A DNA stretch of 5,651 nucleotides from contig JAFQOB010000313.1 of NCBI GenBank assembly GCA_017395725.1, positions 1-5,651 of the forward strand, given 5' to 3'. The translations under genes and the position numbers were made by a program. This DNA is from Clostridia bacterium. Lineage in GTDB: Bacteria; Bacillota_A; Clostridia; Oscillospirales; CAG-272. Below are positions 1 to 5,239 of the stretch, piece by piece; position 1 is the stretch's first letter, and each line of letters begins with the position of its first letter. The notes under the pieces are model-generated. The model searched no databases, was not told where the DNA came from, and saw only the letters and a list, made by a program, of their open reading frames with translations.

Positions 1-15
1 AAAGTTTTTGAGGGT

Positions 16-43
16 GTGGGAACTTTTTTCAAAAAGTTCCCAC
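16..43. repeat. Perfect 13-bp-arm palindrome downstream of the aspS terminator
   Basis: GTGGGAACTTTTT (16-28) is the exact reverse complement of AAAAAGTTCCCAC (31-43), leaving only two central bases, so the stem is 13 bp. On the minus strand it follows the aspS terminator and has no T-tract after it (ACCCTCAAAAAC), so it is not a second classical terminator for aspS. Adjacent bases 1-15 carry another AAAGTTTTTG unit that echoes the arm. From memory, palindromes built on CTTTTTTCAAAAAG are common between genes in gut Clostridia. I infer a dispersed extragenic palindrome; it could also act as a processing or backup termination signal. Confidence 0.7.
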
Positions 44-80
44 AAAAAACCAAGGACTGTTTTTCAGCAGTCCTTTTTTC
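44..80 (-). terminator. Rho-independent terminator of aspS
   Basis: On the minus strand, four bases after the aspS stop codon, the sequence reads AAGGACTG, an eight-base loop, then CAGTCCTT (stem 52-59/68-75), followed by GG and six T residues (44-49). An A-tract precedes the stem, so the hairpin could also work weakly in the opposite direction. Its position right behind aspS marks the end of the synthetase transcription unit. Confidence 0.88.
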
Positions 81-83
81 TTT

Positions 84-1874
84 TTATTCTTCGGTATAAG
101 CTTTAATCTTAAGCTCTTCAAGAGCCTTCGCTTCGGGGAAGTTAGGACACTCGGTCATAAGCTCGGTCGCATTCTGTACCTTCGGGAATGCGATAACGTT
201 TCTGATATCGTCAAGTCCGAGAAGGAGTGTACAAAGTCTATCAAAACCGAACGCCAAGCCGCCGTGAGGAGGCGTACCGTACTTAAACGCTTCAAGCAAG
301 AATCCGAATTTTTCTTCGGCTTCTTCCTTTGTAAGTCCAAGCACGTCAAACATCTTCCACTGAATTTCAGGGTTATGGATACGAATTGAGCCGCCGCCGG
401 CTTCCATACCGTTAATAACCATATCGTAAGCCTTAGCTCTAACCTTTGAAGGATCGGTATCCATAAGGGGAAGGTCTTCATCCATAGGAGAAGTAAAGGG
501 GTGGTGCTTTGCGTAATATCTTCCCTCTTCCTCGTCATATTCAAACAAGGGGAATTCTGTTACCCAGAGGAGCTTAAAGTCCATAGGATCGCAGAGTCCC
601 ATACGCTTTGCAACCTCGCAACGAAGAGCTCCAAGGCTGTCAAACACAACGTTATCCTTATCTGCAACAATAAACACAAGGTCGCCCTTTTCAAATCCGA
701 GAGCATTATAGATAGCGTTATTTTCTTCTTCTGTCAAGAATTTAGCGTATGAAGAAGATATTTCGCCGTCAACGTTCTTGGACCAAGCAAGACCTTTTGC
801 GCGATAAGTCTTTACAAATTCACCGAGAGAATCAATTTCCTTACGGCTGAACTTTGCAGCTCCGCCCTTAACGTTAATACCTCTAACGCTTCCGCCCATT
901 TCAATTGCGCCCTTAAATACCCTGAACTCGCAATTTCTTACAACGTCGGAAAGGTTCTTAAGTTCAAAACCAAAACGAAGGTCGGGCTTATCTGAACCGA
1001 ATCGGTCCATAGCCTCTGCATAAGTCATTCTCTGAATAGGAGTTTCTATATCTTTACCGAGGAAGTCCTTAAACACTCTCTTAAGGAAGCCTTCGTTAAT
1101 AGCCATAACGTCATCTTCGGTTACAAAAGACATTTCAAGGTCAATCTGTGTAAACTCGGGCTGTCTGTCAGCTCTAAGGTCTTCATCTCTATAGCAACGT
1201 GCCAACTGAACATATCTGTCAAAGCCTGAAAGCATCAAAATCTGCTTATAAAGCTGAGGAGACTGAGGAAGTGCATAGAACTTACCGGGGTGAACACGGC
1301 TGGGAACGAGATAGTCTCTTGCGCCTTCGGGAGTAGGTTTAATAAGGTTCGGTGTCTCTATTTCAACGAAACCGTTTTCTGCATAGTAGTCACGTACAAT
1401 CTTTGCAATCTTGCTTCTCATCAAGATATTGTTCATCATATCGGGACGGCGAAGGTCAAGATAACGGTGCTTAAGTCTAAGTTCAGTCTTAACGTTACTG
1501 TTTTCAACAATTTCAAAAGGAGGAGTCTGCGAAGCTGAAAGAATCTTAAGCTCACTAACGGCAATTTCTATTTCGCCCGTAGCTCTGTCCTTATTAATAG
1601 CCCCCTCTTCTCTCGCTCTTACAACGCCCTTTGCACAAAGAACGTATTCAGCACGAACGGTAAACGCCTTATCAAAAGCTTCTTTATCTGCATCGCTGTC
1701 AAAAGCAAGCTGAACAATACCCGTTCTGTCGCGAAGGTCAATAAATATGAGCTTACCAAGGTCTCTCTGCTTCTGTGCCCAACCCATAACGCATACGGTT
1801 TGGCCCACGTCTGCCTTTGTAAATTCTCCGCAGTATTTTGTTCTTTTATCTGATTTTGCAAGTAATTCTGCCAT
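84..1874 (-). CDS. aspS: Aspartyl-tRNA synthetase (bacterial type, class II)
   Basis: Cytoplasmic enzyme that activates aspartate with ATP and charges tRNA-Asp. The 596-aa length is typical of bacterial AspRS. Domain order is complete: an N-terminal OB-fold anticodon-binding domain (about 1-115, with GWAQKQRDLGKLIFIDLRDR at 31-50), a linker LRLKHRYLDLRRP (132-144), and the class II catalytic core with TPEGARDYLVPSR (181-193). Motif 2 is at 226-250 (core FTQIDLEMSF). The bacterial GAD insertion lies at about 305-420, and motif 3 GLAFGFDRL is at 539-547. The ATG at 1872-1874 has AAGGGAG about 10 nt upstream. It is the last gene of the unit, 24 nt after hisS, and is followed by a terminator. At the anticodon-domain positions reported to separate discriminating from non-discriminating AspRS, it has Leu39 (discriminating-like) and Gly91 (non-discriminating-like), so tRNA-Asn specificity is undecided; B. 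subtilis AspRS, as I recall it, has the same pair. No defect is visible. Confidence 0.98.
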   Translation of the reverse strand: MAELLAKSDKRTKYCGEFTKADVGQTVCVMGWAQKQRDLGKLIFIDLRDRTGIVQLAFDSDADKEAFDKAFTVRAEYVLCAKGVVRAREEGAINKDRATGEIEIAVSELKILSASQTPPFEIVENSNVKTELRLKHRYLDLRRPDMMNNILMRSKIAKIVRDYYAENGFVEIETPNLIKPTPEGARDYLVPSRVHPGKFYALPQSPQLYKQILMLSGFDRYVQLARCYRDEDLRADRQPEFTQIDLEMSFVTEDDVMAINEGFLKRVFKDFLGKDIETPIQRMTYAEAMDRFGSDKPDLRFGFELKNLSDVVRNCEFRVFKGAIEMGGSVRGINVKGGAAKFSRKEIDSLGEFVKTYRAKGLAWSKNVDGEISSSYAKFLTEEENNAIYNALGFEKGDLVFIVADKDNVVFDSLGALRCEVAKRMGLCDPMDFKLLWVTEFPLFEYDEEEGRYYAKHHPFTSPMDEDLPLMDTDPSKVRAKAYDMVINGMEAGGGSIRIHNPEIQWKMFDVLGLTKEEAEEKFGFLLEAFKYGTPPHGGLAFGFDRLCTLLLGLDDIRNVIAFPKVQNATELMTECPNFPEAKALEELKIKAYTEE

Positions 1875-1898
1875 AATTATTTCACTCCCTTTATTTAA

Positions 1899-3161
1899 TT
1901 ACTCAGCCATAAGCATAGCTTTAAGTGCATTAATATCGTCAAGCGCTATTTCCGTCTGCTGACTGTTATCCATATTCTTAAGCTGAGCCTTATTATTTTC
2001 GAGTTCGGAATCACCTATTATAAGCGTAAACTTTGCTCTCTTTTTATCTGCATATTTCATCTGTGCCTTAAGTGAACGGCCAACCAAATCGGTCTCGGCG
2101 TAAAGTCCCTCGTTACGAAGCTTCGCAATAACGCCCATAGCGTATTTTGCAGCACCCTTGCCCATACTCGCTATATAGAGCGAAGGTCTGTTTTCGCTTT
2201 CTATATTAACACCCGATTTTTCCATAGCAAGTATAAGTCTTGTTATACCTGCGGCAAAGCCTATACCCGAAAGTGCGGGACCGCCGAGGTCCTTGATAAG
2301 ACCGTCGTATCTTCCGCCGCCGAGGATAGTGCTCTGGGCACCTATATCGGTTGCAATAAATTCATATACTGTTCTTGTATAATAGTCAAGTCCTCTTACG
2401 ATGTGGGGGTCGATTTCATACTCAATACCCATTTCCTGCAAATAAGCCTCAAGCTCTTCCATATGCTGCTTACAGTCGGGGCAAAGGTGGTCAACAGTCT
2501 TGGGTGCATTCTTTGCTATCTCCGAGCATATTGGACTCTTGCAGTCAAGTATACGCAAGGGGTTTGTTTCAAGTCTGCCCCTACAGGTATCGCAAAGCTC
2601 TGCGGAGTTTGCTTCAAAATAATCCTTCAACGCCTGTCTGTATGCGGGTCTGCATTCAGGACAGCCGATTGAGTTAATGTGCAATTTGGTATTCTTTATG
2701 CCAAGCTCTTTTATAAGCGAATGTGCAACTGCGATTATTTCAGCATCTGCCGCCGCATCTGCCGCGCCAAATAACTCAACACCAAACTGGAAAAACTCAC
2801 GGCTTCTGCCCGCCTGTGGCTTTTCATATCTAAAGCAGTTTATAAGATAGTAAAGCTTTAAAGGCATAGTATCGGAACACATACCGTTTTCAATAAGCGT
2901 TCTTGCAACGGATGCCGTACCCTCGGGACGAAGAGTTAAGCTTCTTCCCTCTCTGTCTGTAAAGGTGTACATTTCCTTTTGAACAACGTCGGTGGAATCA
3001 CCCACACCTCTGTGGAACAATTCCGTAGACTCAAAGCTGGGAAAACGTATCTCGGAAAATCCGAACTTTGCCGCAACCTCTCTTGCCTTTGATTCAATAA
3101 ACTGCCAGGTCGCAACGTCCTTGGGCAGTATATCCATAGTACCTCTCGGTTTCTGTATCAT
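1899..3161 (-). CDS. hisS: Histidyl-tRNA synthetase (class II)
   Basis: Cytoplasmic enzyme that charges tRNA-His with histidine. The 420-aa length is normal. Visible signatures are PRGTMDILP (5-13), LRPEGTASVAR (77-87), motif 2 with FRYEKPQAGRSREFFQFGVE (110-129), the HisA-type RGLDYYTRTVYEF (256-268, containing the expected catalytic Arg256), GGGRYDGL (281-288), motif 3 GIGFAAGITRLIL (299-311), and a C-terminal anticodon-binding domain from about 325. The insertion domain (165-232) has eight cysteines in four pairs: C167/C170, C190/C193, C207/C212 and C227/C230. E. coli HisRS lacks these but many Firmicutes have them, which suggests a metal site. Motif 3 has Thr307 where Glu is usual. The ATG at 3159-3161 has GGAG about 10 nt upstream. 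It lies 44 nt behind the upstream gene and 24 nt ahead of aspS, a common Firmicutes pairing. I see no convincing promoter or T-box directly before it. Confidence 0.98.
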   Translation of the reverse strand: MIQKPRGTMDILPKDVATWQFIESKAREVAAKFGFSEIRFPSFESTELFHRGVGDSTDVVQKEMYTFTDREGRSLTLRPEGTASVARTLIENGMCSDTMPLKLYYLINCFRYEKPQAGRSREFFQFGVELFGAADAAADAEIIAVAHSLIKELGIKNTKLHINSIGCPECRPAYRQALKDYFEANSAELCDTCRGRLETNPLRILDCKSPICSEIAKNAPKTVDHLCPDCKQHMEELEAYLQEMGIEYEIDPHIVRGLDYYTRTVYEFIATDIGAQSTILGGGRYDGLIKDLGGPALSGIGFAAGITRLILAMEKSGVNIESENRPSLYIASMGKGAAKYAMGVIAKLRNEGLYAETDLVGRSLKAQMKYADKKRAKFTLIIGDSELENNKAQLKNMDNSQQTEIALDDINALKAMLMAE

Positions 3162-3205
3162 ATCTTTGTATCTCCGTTAATTTTTGTTATGTTAAGAAAT
3201 AAATT

Positions 3206-4315
3206 TTATCTCACTTCATCAAGGAATATACCCTTATAACCGTGCTCGTATACCCAACGGCAAGGCTCAAGAACTCTCTGTTCAAAATCTTCCTCATAAA
3301 GTGTGCAGTCGGTATAGAAATATTCTTCGTGCATCATAAGCTCAATAAAGCCGCTGCGTGTTTTTTGAGTATTCATAAGTTCAAGAAGACTAATACACTC
3401 TTCGGCAGTATGCAGGTTAAGCACTCTGTCAATCTTGCAGTAAAGTATATCAAGCTCTGTATCATACCAGAAATCTCTCTGTGAAAGATAATCGGTAAGG
3501 TCCTTCGGATAGAAGTAAGATACTATGGGTTTTCCACCTTCAATTACAAAATAACCAGCAAGGCTCTTTATTCCCAAATCTCTGACAGCCTTAGTTCCCT
3601 CGTAGGTAACCTCACCCCAATGCACCGTAGTCTCATTGGAAAGTGTTTCTTTTCCTGCAAAGCGAATAATCTCTTCCTGTACCTTTTTGCAATCGTTATA
3701 AATTCTATCGTAATCCGTATCAATATAAGGCATGTCCGGCTGGTCGCCTTTTGCGTGGAAATTAAGCTTAAGCCAATCGGAGTTTGCCTGCCATTCAGCC
3801 TTAAACTTATCTGTCATCATAGACAGGTTGAAATACTCTCTTGTTTCGGTAAAGTATTTATGTTCAGCGGGCATTTCATAGTAAATATTAAGGTGAACCG
3901 CAGCTCCGTAAAGGTCGTGAGCCTTCTTATATACGGCAAGATAAGGGTTATCAAAAATAGAGTTATACTTATCCTTGTTCTTGTTTATGTCATAAAGGAA
4001 AATAACGTTGTCATCACTGGAAAGACGGTAGTAACCGATATGTTTTTTCAAAGTAAATACGGCAATTTCGTCCTTCGCATTTGCACCTTCGGCAACGAGG
4101 GTTGTTTTTTCGCCCTCAATACATACCTCTGCAGTATAAAAACCGTTCTTTTTTACTGCGTTTATGCCGTTTATTTTAACAGGCGTATCAGAATCTACTC
4201 TTGCCTCAACGTATAATTTTCCGTCGCGTATTTCGCCGTCATATTCGTTCAAAACGTCACCGTCTATGGGGAAAACAAAATGTGTTTTTTTCTCCCAGTC
4301 AATATATTTTCTCAT
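3206..4315 (-). CDS. Polysaccharide-deacetylase-like protein with N-terminal beta domain (putative)
   Basis: A 369-aa protein with no signal peptide, lipobox or membrane segment, so probably cytoplasmic. The ATG at 4313-4315 is preferred because AAAGG lies 7 nt upstream; an in-frame TTG at 4346-4348 would add 11 residues but has no clear ribosome site. Residues 1-90 look like a small beta-rich domain (KINGINAVKKNGFYTAEVCI, 47-66). From about 95 the pattern suggests an alpha/beta barrel of the glycoside hydrolase/deacetylase type: FLYDIN (106-111), YGAAVHLNIYYE (136-147), SMMTDKFKAEW (165-175), LKLNFHAKGDQPDMPY (182-197), TTVHWGEV (229-236) and MMHEEYFYTD (327-336), ending EHGYKGIFLDE. I recall similar proteins annotated as polysaccharide deacetylase. 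The classical Asp-Asp-His-His site is not obvious; Asp109, His187, His232 and His329 are candidates. It heads the hisS-aspS unit behind a strong promoter, and its substrate is unknown. I am confident it is a gene, but only moderately confident of the family. Confidence 0.85.
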   Translation of the reverse strand: MRKYIDWEKKTHFVFPIDGDVLNEYDGEIRDGKLYVEARVDSDTPVKINGINAVKKNGFYTAEVCIEGEKTTLVAEGANAKDEIAVFTLKKHIGYYRLSSDDNVIFLYDINKNKDKYNSIFDNPYLAVYKKAHDLYGAAVHLNIYYEMPAEHKYFTETREYFNLSMMTDKFKAEWQANSDWLKLNFHAKGDQPDMPYIDTDYDRIYNDCKKVQEEIIRFAGKETLSNETTVHWGEVTYEGTKAVRDLGIKSLAGYFVIEGGKPIVSYFYPKDLTDYLSQRDFWYDTELDILYCKIDRVLNLHTAEECISLLELMNTQKTRSGFIELMMHEEYFYTDCTLYEEDFEQRVLEPCRWVYEHGYKGIFLDEVR

Positions 4316-4369
4316 CGTTTCGCCTTTCTTTGTTAGATTAATTCCCAAAAATACACATTCGTACCCTTT

Positions 4370-4398
4370 ATTATACTATATATCACACTTTTTTTCAA
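4370..4398 (-). promoter_or_regulatory. Sigma-A promoter of the minus-strand transcription unit
   Basis: On the minus strand, TTGAAA (4393-4398) and TATAAT (4370-4375) are separated by exactly 17 bp. The -10 is perfect and the -35 matches five of six consensus bases. Transcription would start near 4363, giving a leader of about 48 nt before the ATG at 4315. That is too short for a T-box, and no T-box sequence is seen. As the gaps downstream are short and lack terminators, this promoter probably also serves hisS and aspS. Confidence 0.85.
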
Positions 4399-4442
4399 TA
4401 ACTTTTAGGAAAAATATCAAGCAAGTAGAACCATTGTTTTTC

Positions 4443-4462
4443 TTACTGTATATACACAGTAA
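4443..4462. repeat. 20-nt operator-like palindrome upstream of the minus-strand promoter
   Basis: TTACTGT (4443-4449) and ACAGTAA (4456-4462) are perfect 7-bp inverted arms around ATATAC. The site lies about 45 bp upstream of the -35 box of the synthetase-unit promoter. It has the size of a dimeric regulator site, but no known operator is recognised; it is not a Firmicutes LexA box. The right arm overlaps the 13-nt direct repeat starting at 4456. Confidence 0.5.
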
Positions 4463-4468
4463 AAAGCT
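4456..4468 (+). repeat. 13-nt direct repeat, left copy
   Basis: ACAGTAAAAAGCT here recurs exactly at 5198-5210. Four of the five palindromic or hairpin elements of the intergenic region, and both two-hairpin copies, lie between the copies; the fifth palindrome overlaps this one. It could be a target duplication, a recombination footprint, or a chance match in AT-rich DNA. Confidence 0.5.
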
Positions 4469-4502
4469 ATAGTTCTCTTGAAACATTACCTCTATATCGT
4501 AG

Positions 4503-4524
4503 GGACCGACGTCCTCGACGGTCC
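4503..4524. repeat. GGACCG/CGGTCC hairpin repeat
   Basis: GGACCG (4503-4508) pairs with CGGTCC (4519-4524), followed by an A/A mismatch and two more C-G pairs closing a TCCT loop. The flank TCGTAGG before it resembles, from memory, a GTAGGG-type extragenic palindrome widespread in gut Clostridia. It is a short GC-rich island in AT-rich DNA. No T-tract follows on either strand, so it is not a standard terminator. Confidence 0.65.
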
Positions 4525-4565
4525 GCAAAAAACAAACAATTTGCACAAATACAATCTCTATGGAC

Positions 4566-4658
4566 TTGGCGGGGAGAAGCCATCTCATACGAGAACCCCC
4601 AAAACTTACTTCGTGTGTTTCGGGGAACCCCTATACGACGAAGTTTTCTCCCCGCCAA
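4566..4658. repeat. 93-bp element with 13-bp perfect terminal inverted repeats
   Basis: TTGGCGGGGAGAA (4566-4578) and TTCTCCCCGCCAA (4646-4658) are exact inverted arms. Inside are more nested pairings: ACTTCGT with ACGAAGT (right copy ending near 4644), GGG/CCC around GAAC (near 4622-4631), and TCTC-ATAC-GAGA (near 4583-4594). The whole can fold into a branched hairpin on either strand. The architecture resembles a miniature non-coding element. There is no coding capacity, no clear target duplication directly at the ends, and no T-tract. A structured RNA cannot be excluded. Confidence 0.65.
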
Positions 4659-4710
4659 ACCACCCCTCAACCTTGGCTCACCTTTATTTTTATTTGTTCA
4701 GAATTGTATA

Positions 4711-4740
4711 TTTTTTAGGCGGGAGCAAGCCCCCAAAAAA
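4711..4740. repeat. T6-hairpin-A6 palindromic element
   Basis: Six T (4711-4716) and six A (4735-4740) flank a GC stem in which GG, a bulged C, and GGG (4718-4723) pair with CCCCC (4730-4734) around an AGCAAG loop. The T-tract precedes the stem and the A-tract follows it on both strands, the reverse of a terminator. It is therefore better read as a dispersed palindrome than as a transcription stop. Confidence 0.5.
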
Positions 4741-4780
4741 GTATAAATACAATCCCATTTCTCCCCTGTCCGAACACTCC

Positions 4781-4914
4781 AATAAAGCAGACACTTTGTT
4801 TTGCCTCCACCTGACGGGGGAGGTGGATTGCGTTAAGAAAAAAGCGGCTTTTCTTCTTTGAAATAATATCAAAGAAAAGTCGCTTTTTTTAGCAAGACGG
4901 AAGGAGAGAAAAAC
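4781..4914 (+). repeat. Two-hairpin dispersed repeat, copy A
   Basis: The order is a leader AATAAAGCAGACAC (4781-4794), a GC-rich hairpin at 4804-4827 (TCCACCT 4806-4812 with AGGTGGA 4821-4827), a second hairpin (4838-4890), then a conserved tail AGACGGAAGGAGAGAAAAAC (4895-4914). The inverted copy B at 5007-5116 has the same order. The first-hairpin core at 4804-4826 matches copy B at 21 of 23 positions, and the tail at 19 of 20. The region between differs. From memory this is a family of interspersed sequences common in gut Clostridia. No protein is encoded. Confidence 0.75.
4838..4890 (+). terminator. Long terminator-like hairpin inside repeat copy A
   Basis: AAAAAAGCGGCTTTTC and the following CTTTGA pair with TCAAAG and GAAAAGTCGCTTTTTT, with one G/T wobble, a three-base bulge on the left arm and a seven-base loop (4862-4868). 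A run of T (4884-4890) follows on the plus strand and AAAAAA precedes, so it could stop transcription in both directions. No gene ends here; it occupies the variable slot of the two-hairpin repeat. The structure is clear; function as a terminator is inferred. Confidence 0.6.
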
Positions 4915-4937
4915 TTTAAAATATTGGTATTATTATC

Positions 4938-4949
4938 TCTGTATACAGA
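4938..4949. repeat. 12-bp perfect palindrome between the two inverted repeat copies
   Basis: TCTGTATACAGA is fully self-complementary and lies roughly midway between the tails of copies A and B. It may be the tip of the larger inverted structure formed by the two copies. It resembles the CTGT...ACAG palindrome at 4446-4459 but with a different spacing. Confidence 0.45.
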
Positions 4950-5006
4950 TAAAAACACTTAAATAAAACGTATATGTGCCTCGTGGTTTTAATAGCAAAA
5001 CTTAAT

Positions 5007-5116
5007 GTTTTTCTCTCCCTCCGTCTCGGCAAATAATATTTGCTATTCTCCTGTTTATTTTATGTTGCCGAGCCACCTCCCTCGTCAGATGGAGGTTTGA
5101 CAATGTATCTGCTATT
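5007..5116 (-). repeat. Two-hairpin dispersed repeat, copy B (inverted)
   Basis: Read on the minus strand this copy has the leader AATAGCAGATAC (5116-5105), a GC hairpin with ACCTCC/GGAGGT arms (5075-5080/5091-5096), a variable hairpin (5025-5072), and the tail AGACGGAGGGAGAGAAAAAC (5026-5007). It parallels copy A in order and conserved parts but lies in the opposite orientation. Weaker similarity continues past the tail for another 15-20 bases in both copies (C-TTAA...TTG-TATTA), suggesting that the element is slightly longer than marked. Confidence 0.75.
5025..5072. repeat. Variable hairpin segment of copy B
   Basis: CTCGGCAA (5025-5032) pairs with TTGCCGAG (5065-5072), enclosing an AT-rich segment. 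A second palindrome GCAAATAATATTTGC (5029-5043) overlaps the left arm and offers an alternative fold. In copy A the same slot holds a completely different hairpin, although its base also has short TTGC/GCAA complementarity. Confidence 0.6.
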
Positions 5117-5164
5117 TTGTAGTTTGCAAACAGAGATAAAAAATAATCACACAAGTTTGTGCGA

Positions 5165-5192
5165 TTTTCAACACTTTTATTAACAATATGAT
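5165..5192 (+). promoter_or_regulatory. Probable promoter of the DUF6809-like gene
   Basis: TTTTCA (5165-5170) and TATGAT (5187-5192) are 16 bp apart, with the -10 matching five of six consensus bases. An overlapping extended -10, TGATATATT (5189-5197), is an alternative. The leader would be about 40 nt. Just upstream are two small palindromes, GTTTGCAAAC (5122-5131) and CACAAGTTTGTG (5150-5161), that could be regulator sites. Confidence 0.45.
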
Positions 5193-5197
5193 ATATT

Positions 5198-5210
5198 ACA
5201 GTAAAAAGCT
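5198..5210 (+). repeat. 13-nt direct repeat, right copy
   Basis: Exact copy of ACAGTAAAAAGCT at 4456-4468, placed just downstream of the predicted -10 box of the DUF6809-like gene. Sequences flanking the two copies do not match beyond the 13 nt, apart from both being preceded by a TATAT-rich stretch. Confidence 0.5.
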
Positions 5211-5239
5211 TATTACAAAATATTGAAAGGAATAAAAAA

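Larger units (their letters stand above)
4399..5164. other. Repeat-rich divergent intergenic region
   Basis: This stretch separates the minus-strand synthetase unit from the plus-strand genes. Open frames exist on both strands, but none has a good ribosome site with plausible protein composition, and they run straight through palindromes. What it does hold is a series of inverted repeats, listed individually, with no recognisable tRNA, riboswitch or transposase. Base composition is patchy: GC-rich palindromes are set in AT-rich DNA. The likeliest reading is an accumulation of small non-coding mobile or extragenic repeats. Confidence 0.75.

Noticed and set aside
3620..4216. 198-aa plus-strand open frame opposite the deacetylase-like gene
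   Set aside because: It is an antisense shadow of the well-supported minus-strand gene, with Cys/Val/Ile-rich composition and no initiation signal.
4316..4348. TTG start that would add 11 residues to the deacetylase-like protein
   Set aside because: The downstream ATG has a well-placed AAAGG, which itself lies inside the extra stretch; the TTG lacks a comparable site.
4446..4459. LexA/SOS box (CTGT...ACAG)
   Set aside because: The spacer is six bases rather than the eight of the proteobacterial box, and Firmicutes LexA uses a different GAAC/GTTC-type site.
4711..4740. Rho-independent terminator
   Set aside because: The T-tract lies before and the A-tract after the stem on both strands, the wrong order for termination.
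4478..4861. 127-aa plus-strand open frame in the intergenic region
   Set aside because: It passes through four palindromic elements. Its only resemblance, ADTL..LHLTGEV, is shared with the minus-strand frame over copy B because both translate the same DNA repeat, so it is not evidence of a protein family.
4690..4872. 60-aa minus-strand open frame
   Set aside because: It lies entirely within the repeat elements, is antisense to the copy A hairpins, and has no plausible ribosome site.
4781..5116. CRISPR array
   Set aside because: There are only two copies, in inverted orientation, with internal variation and no regular spacers.
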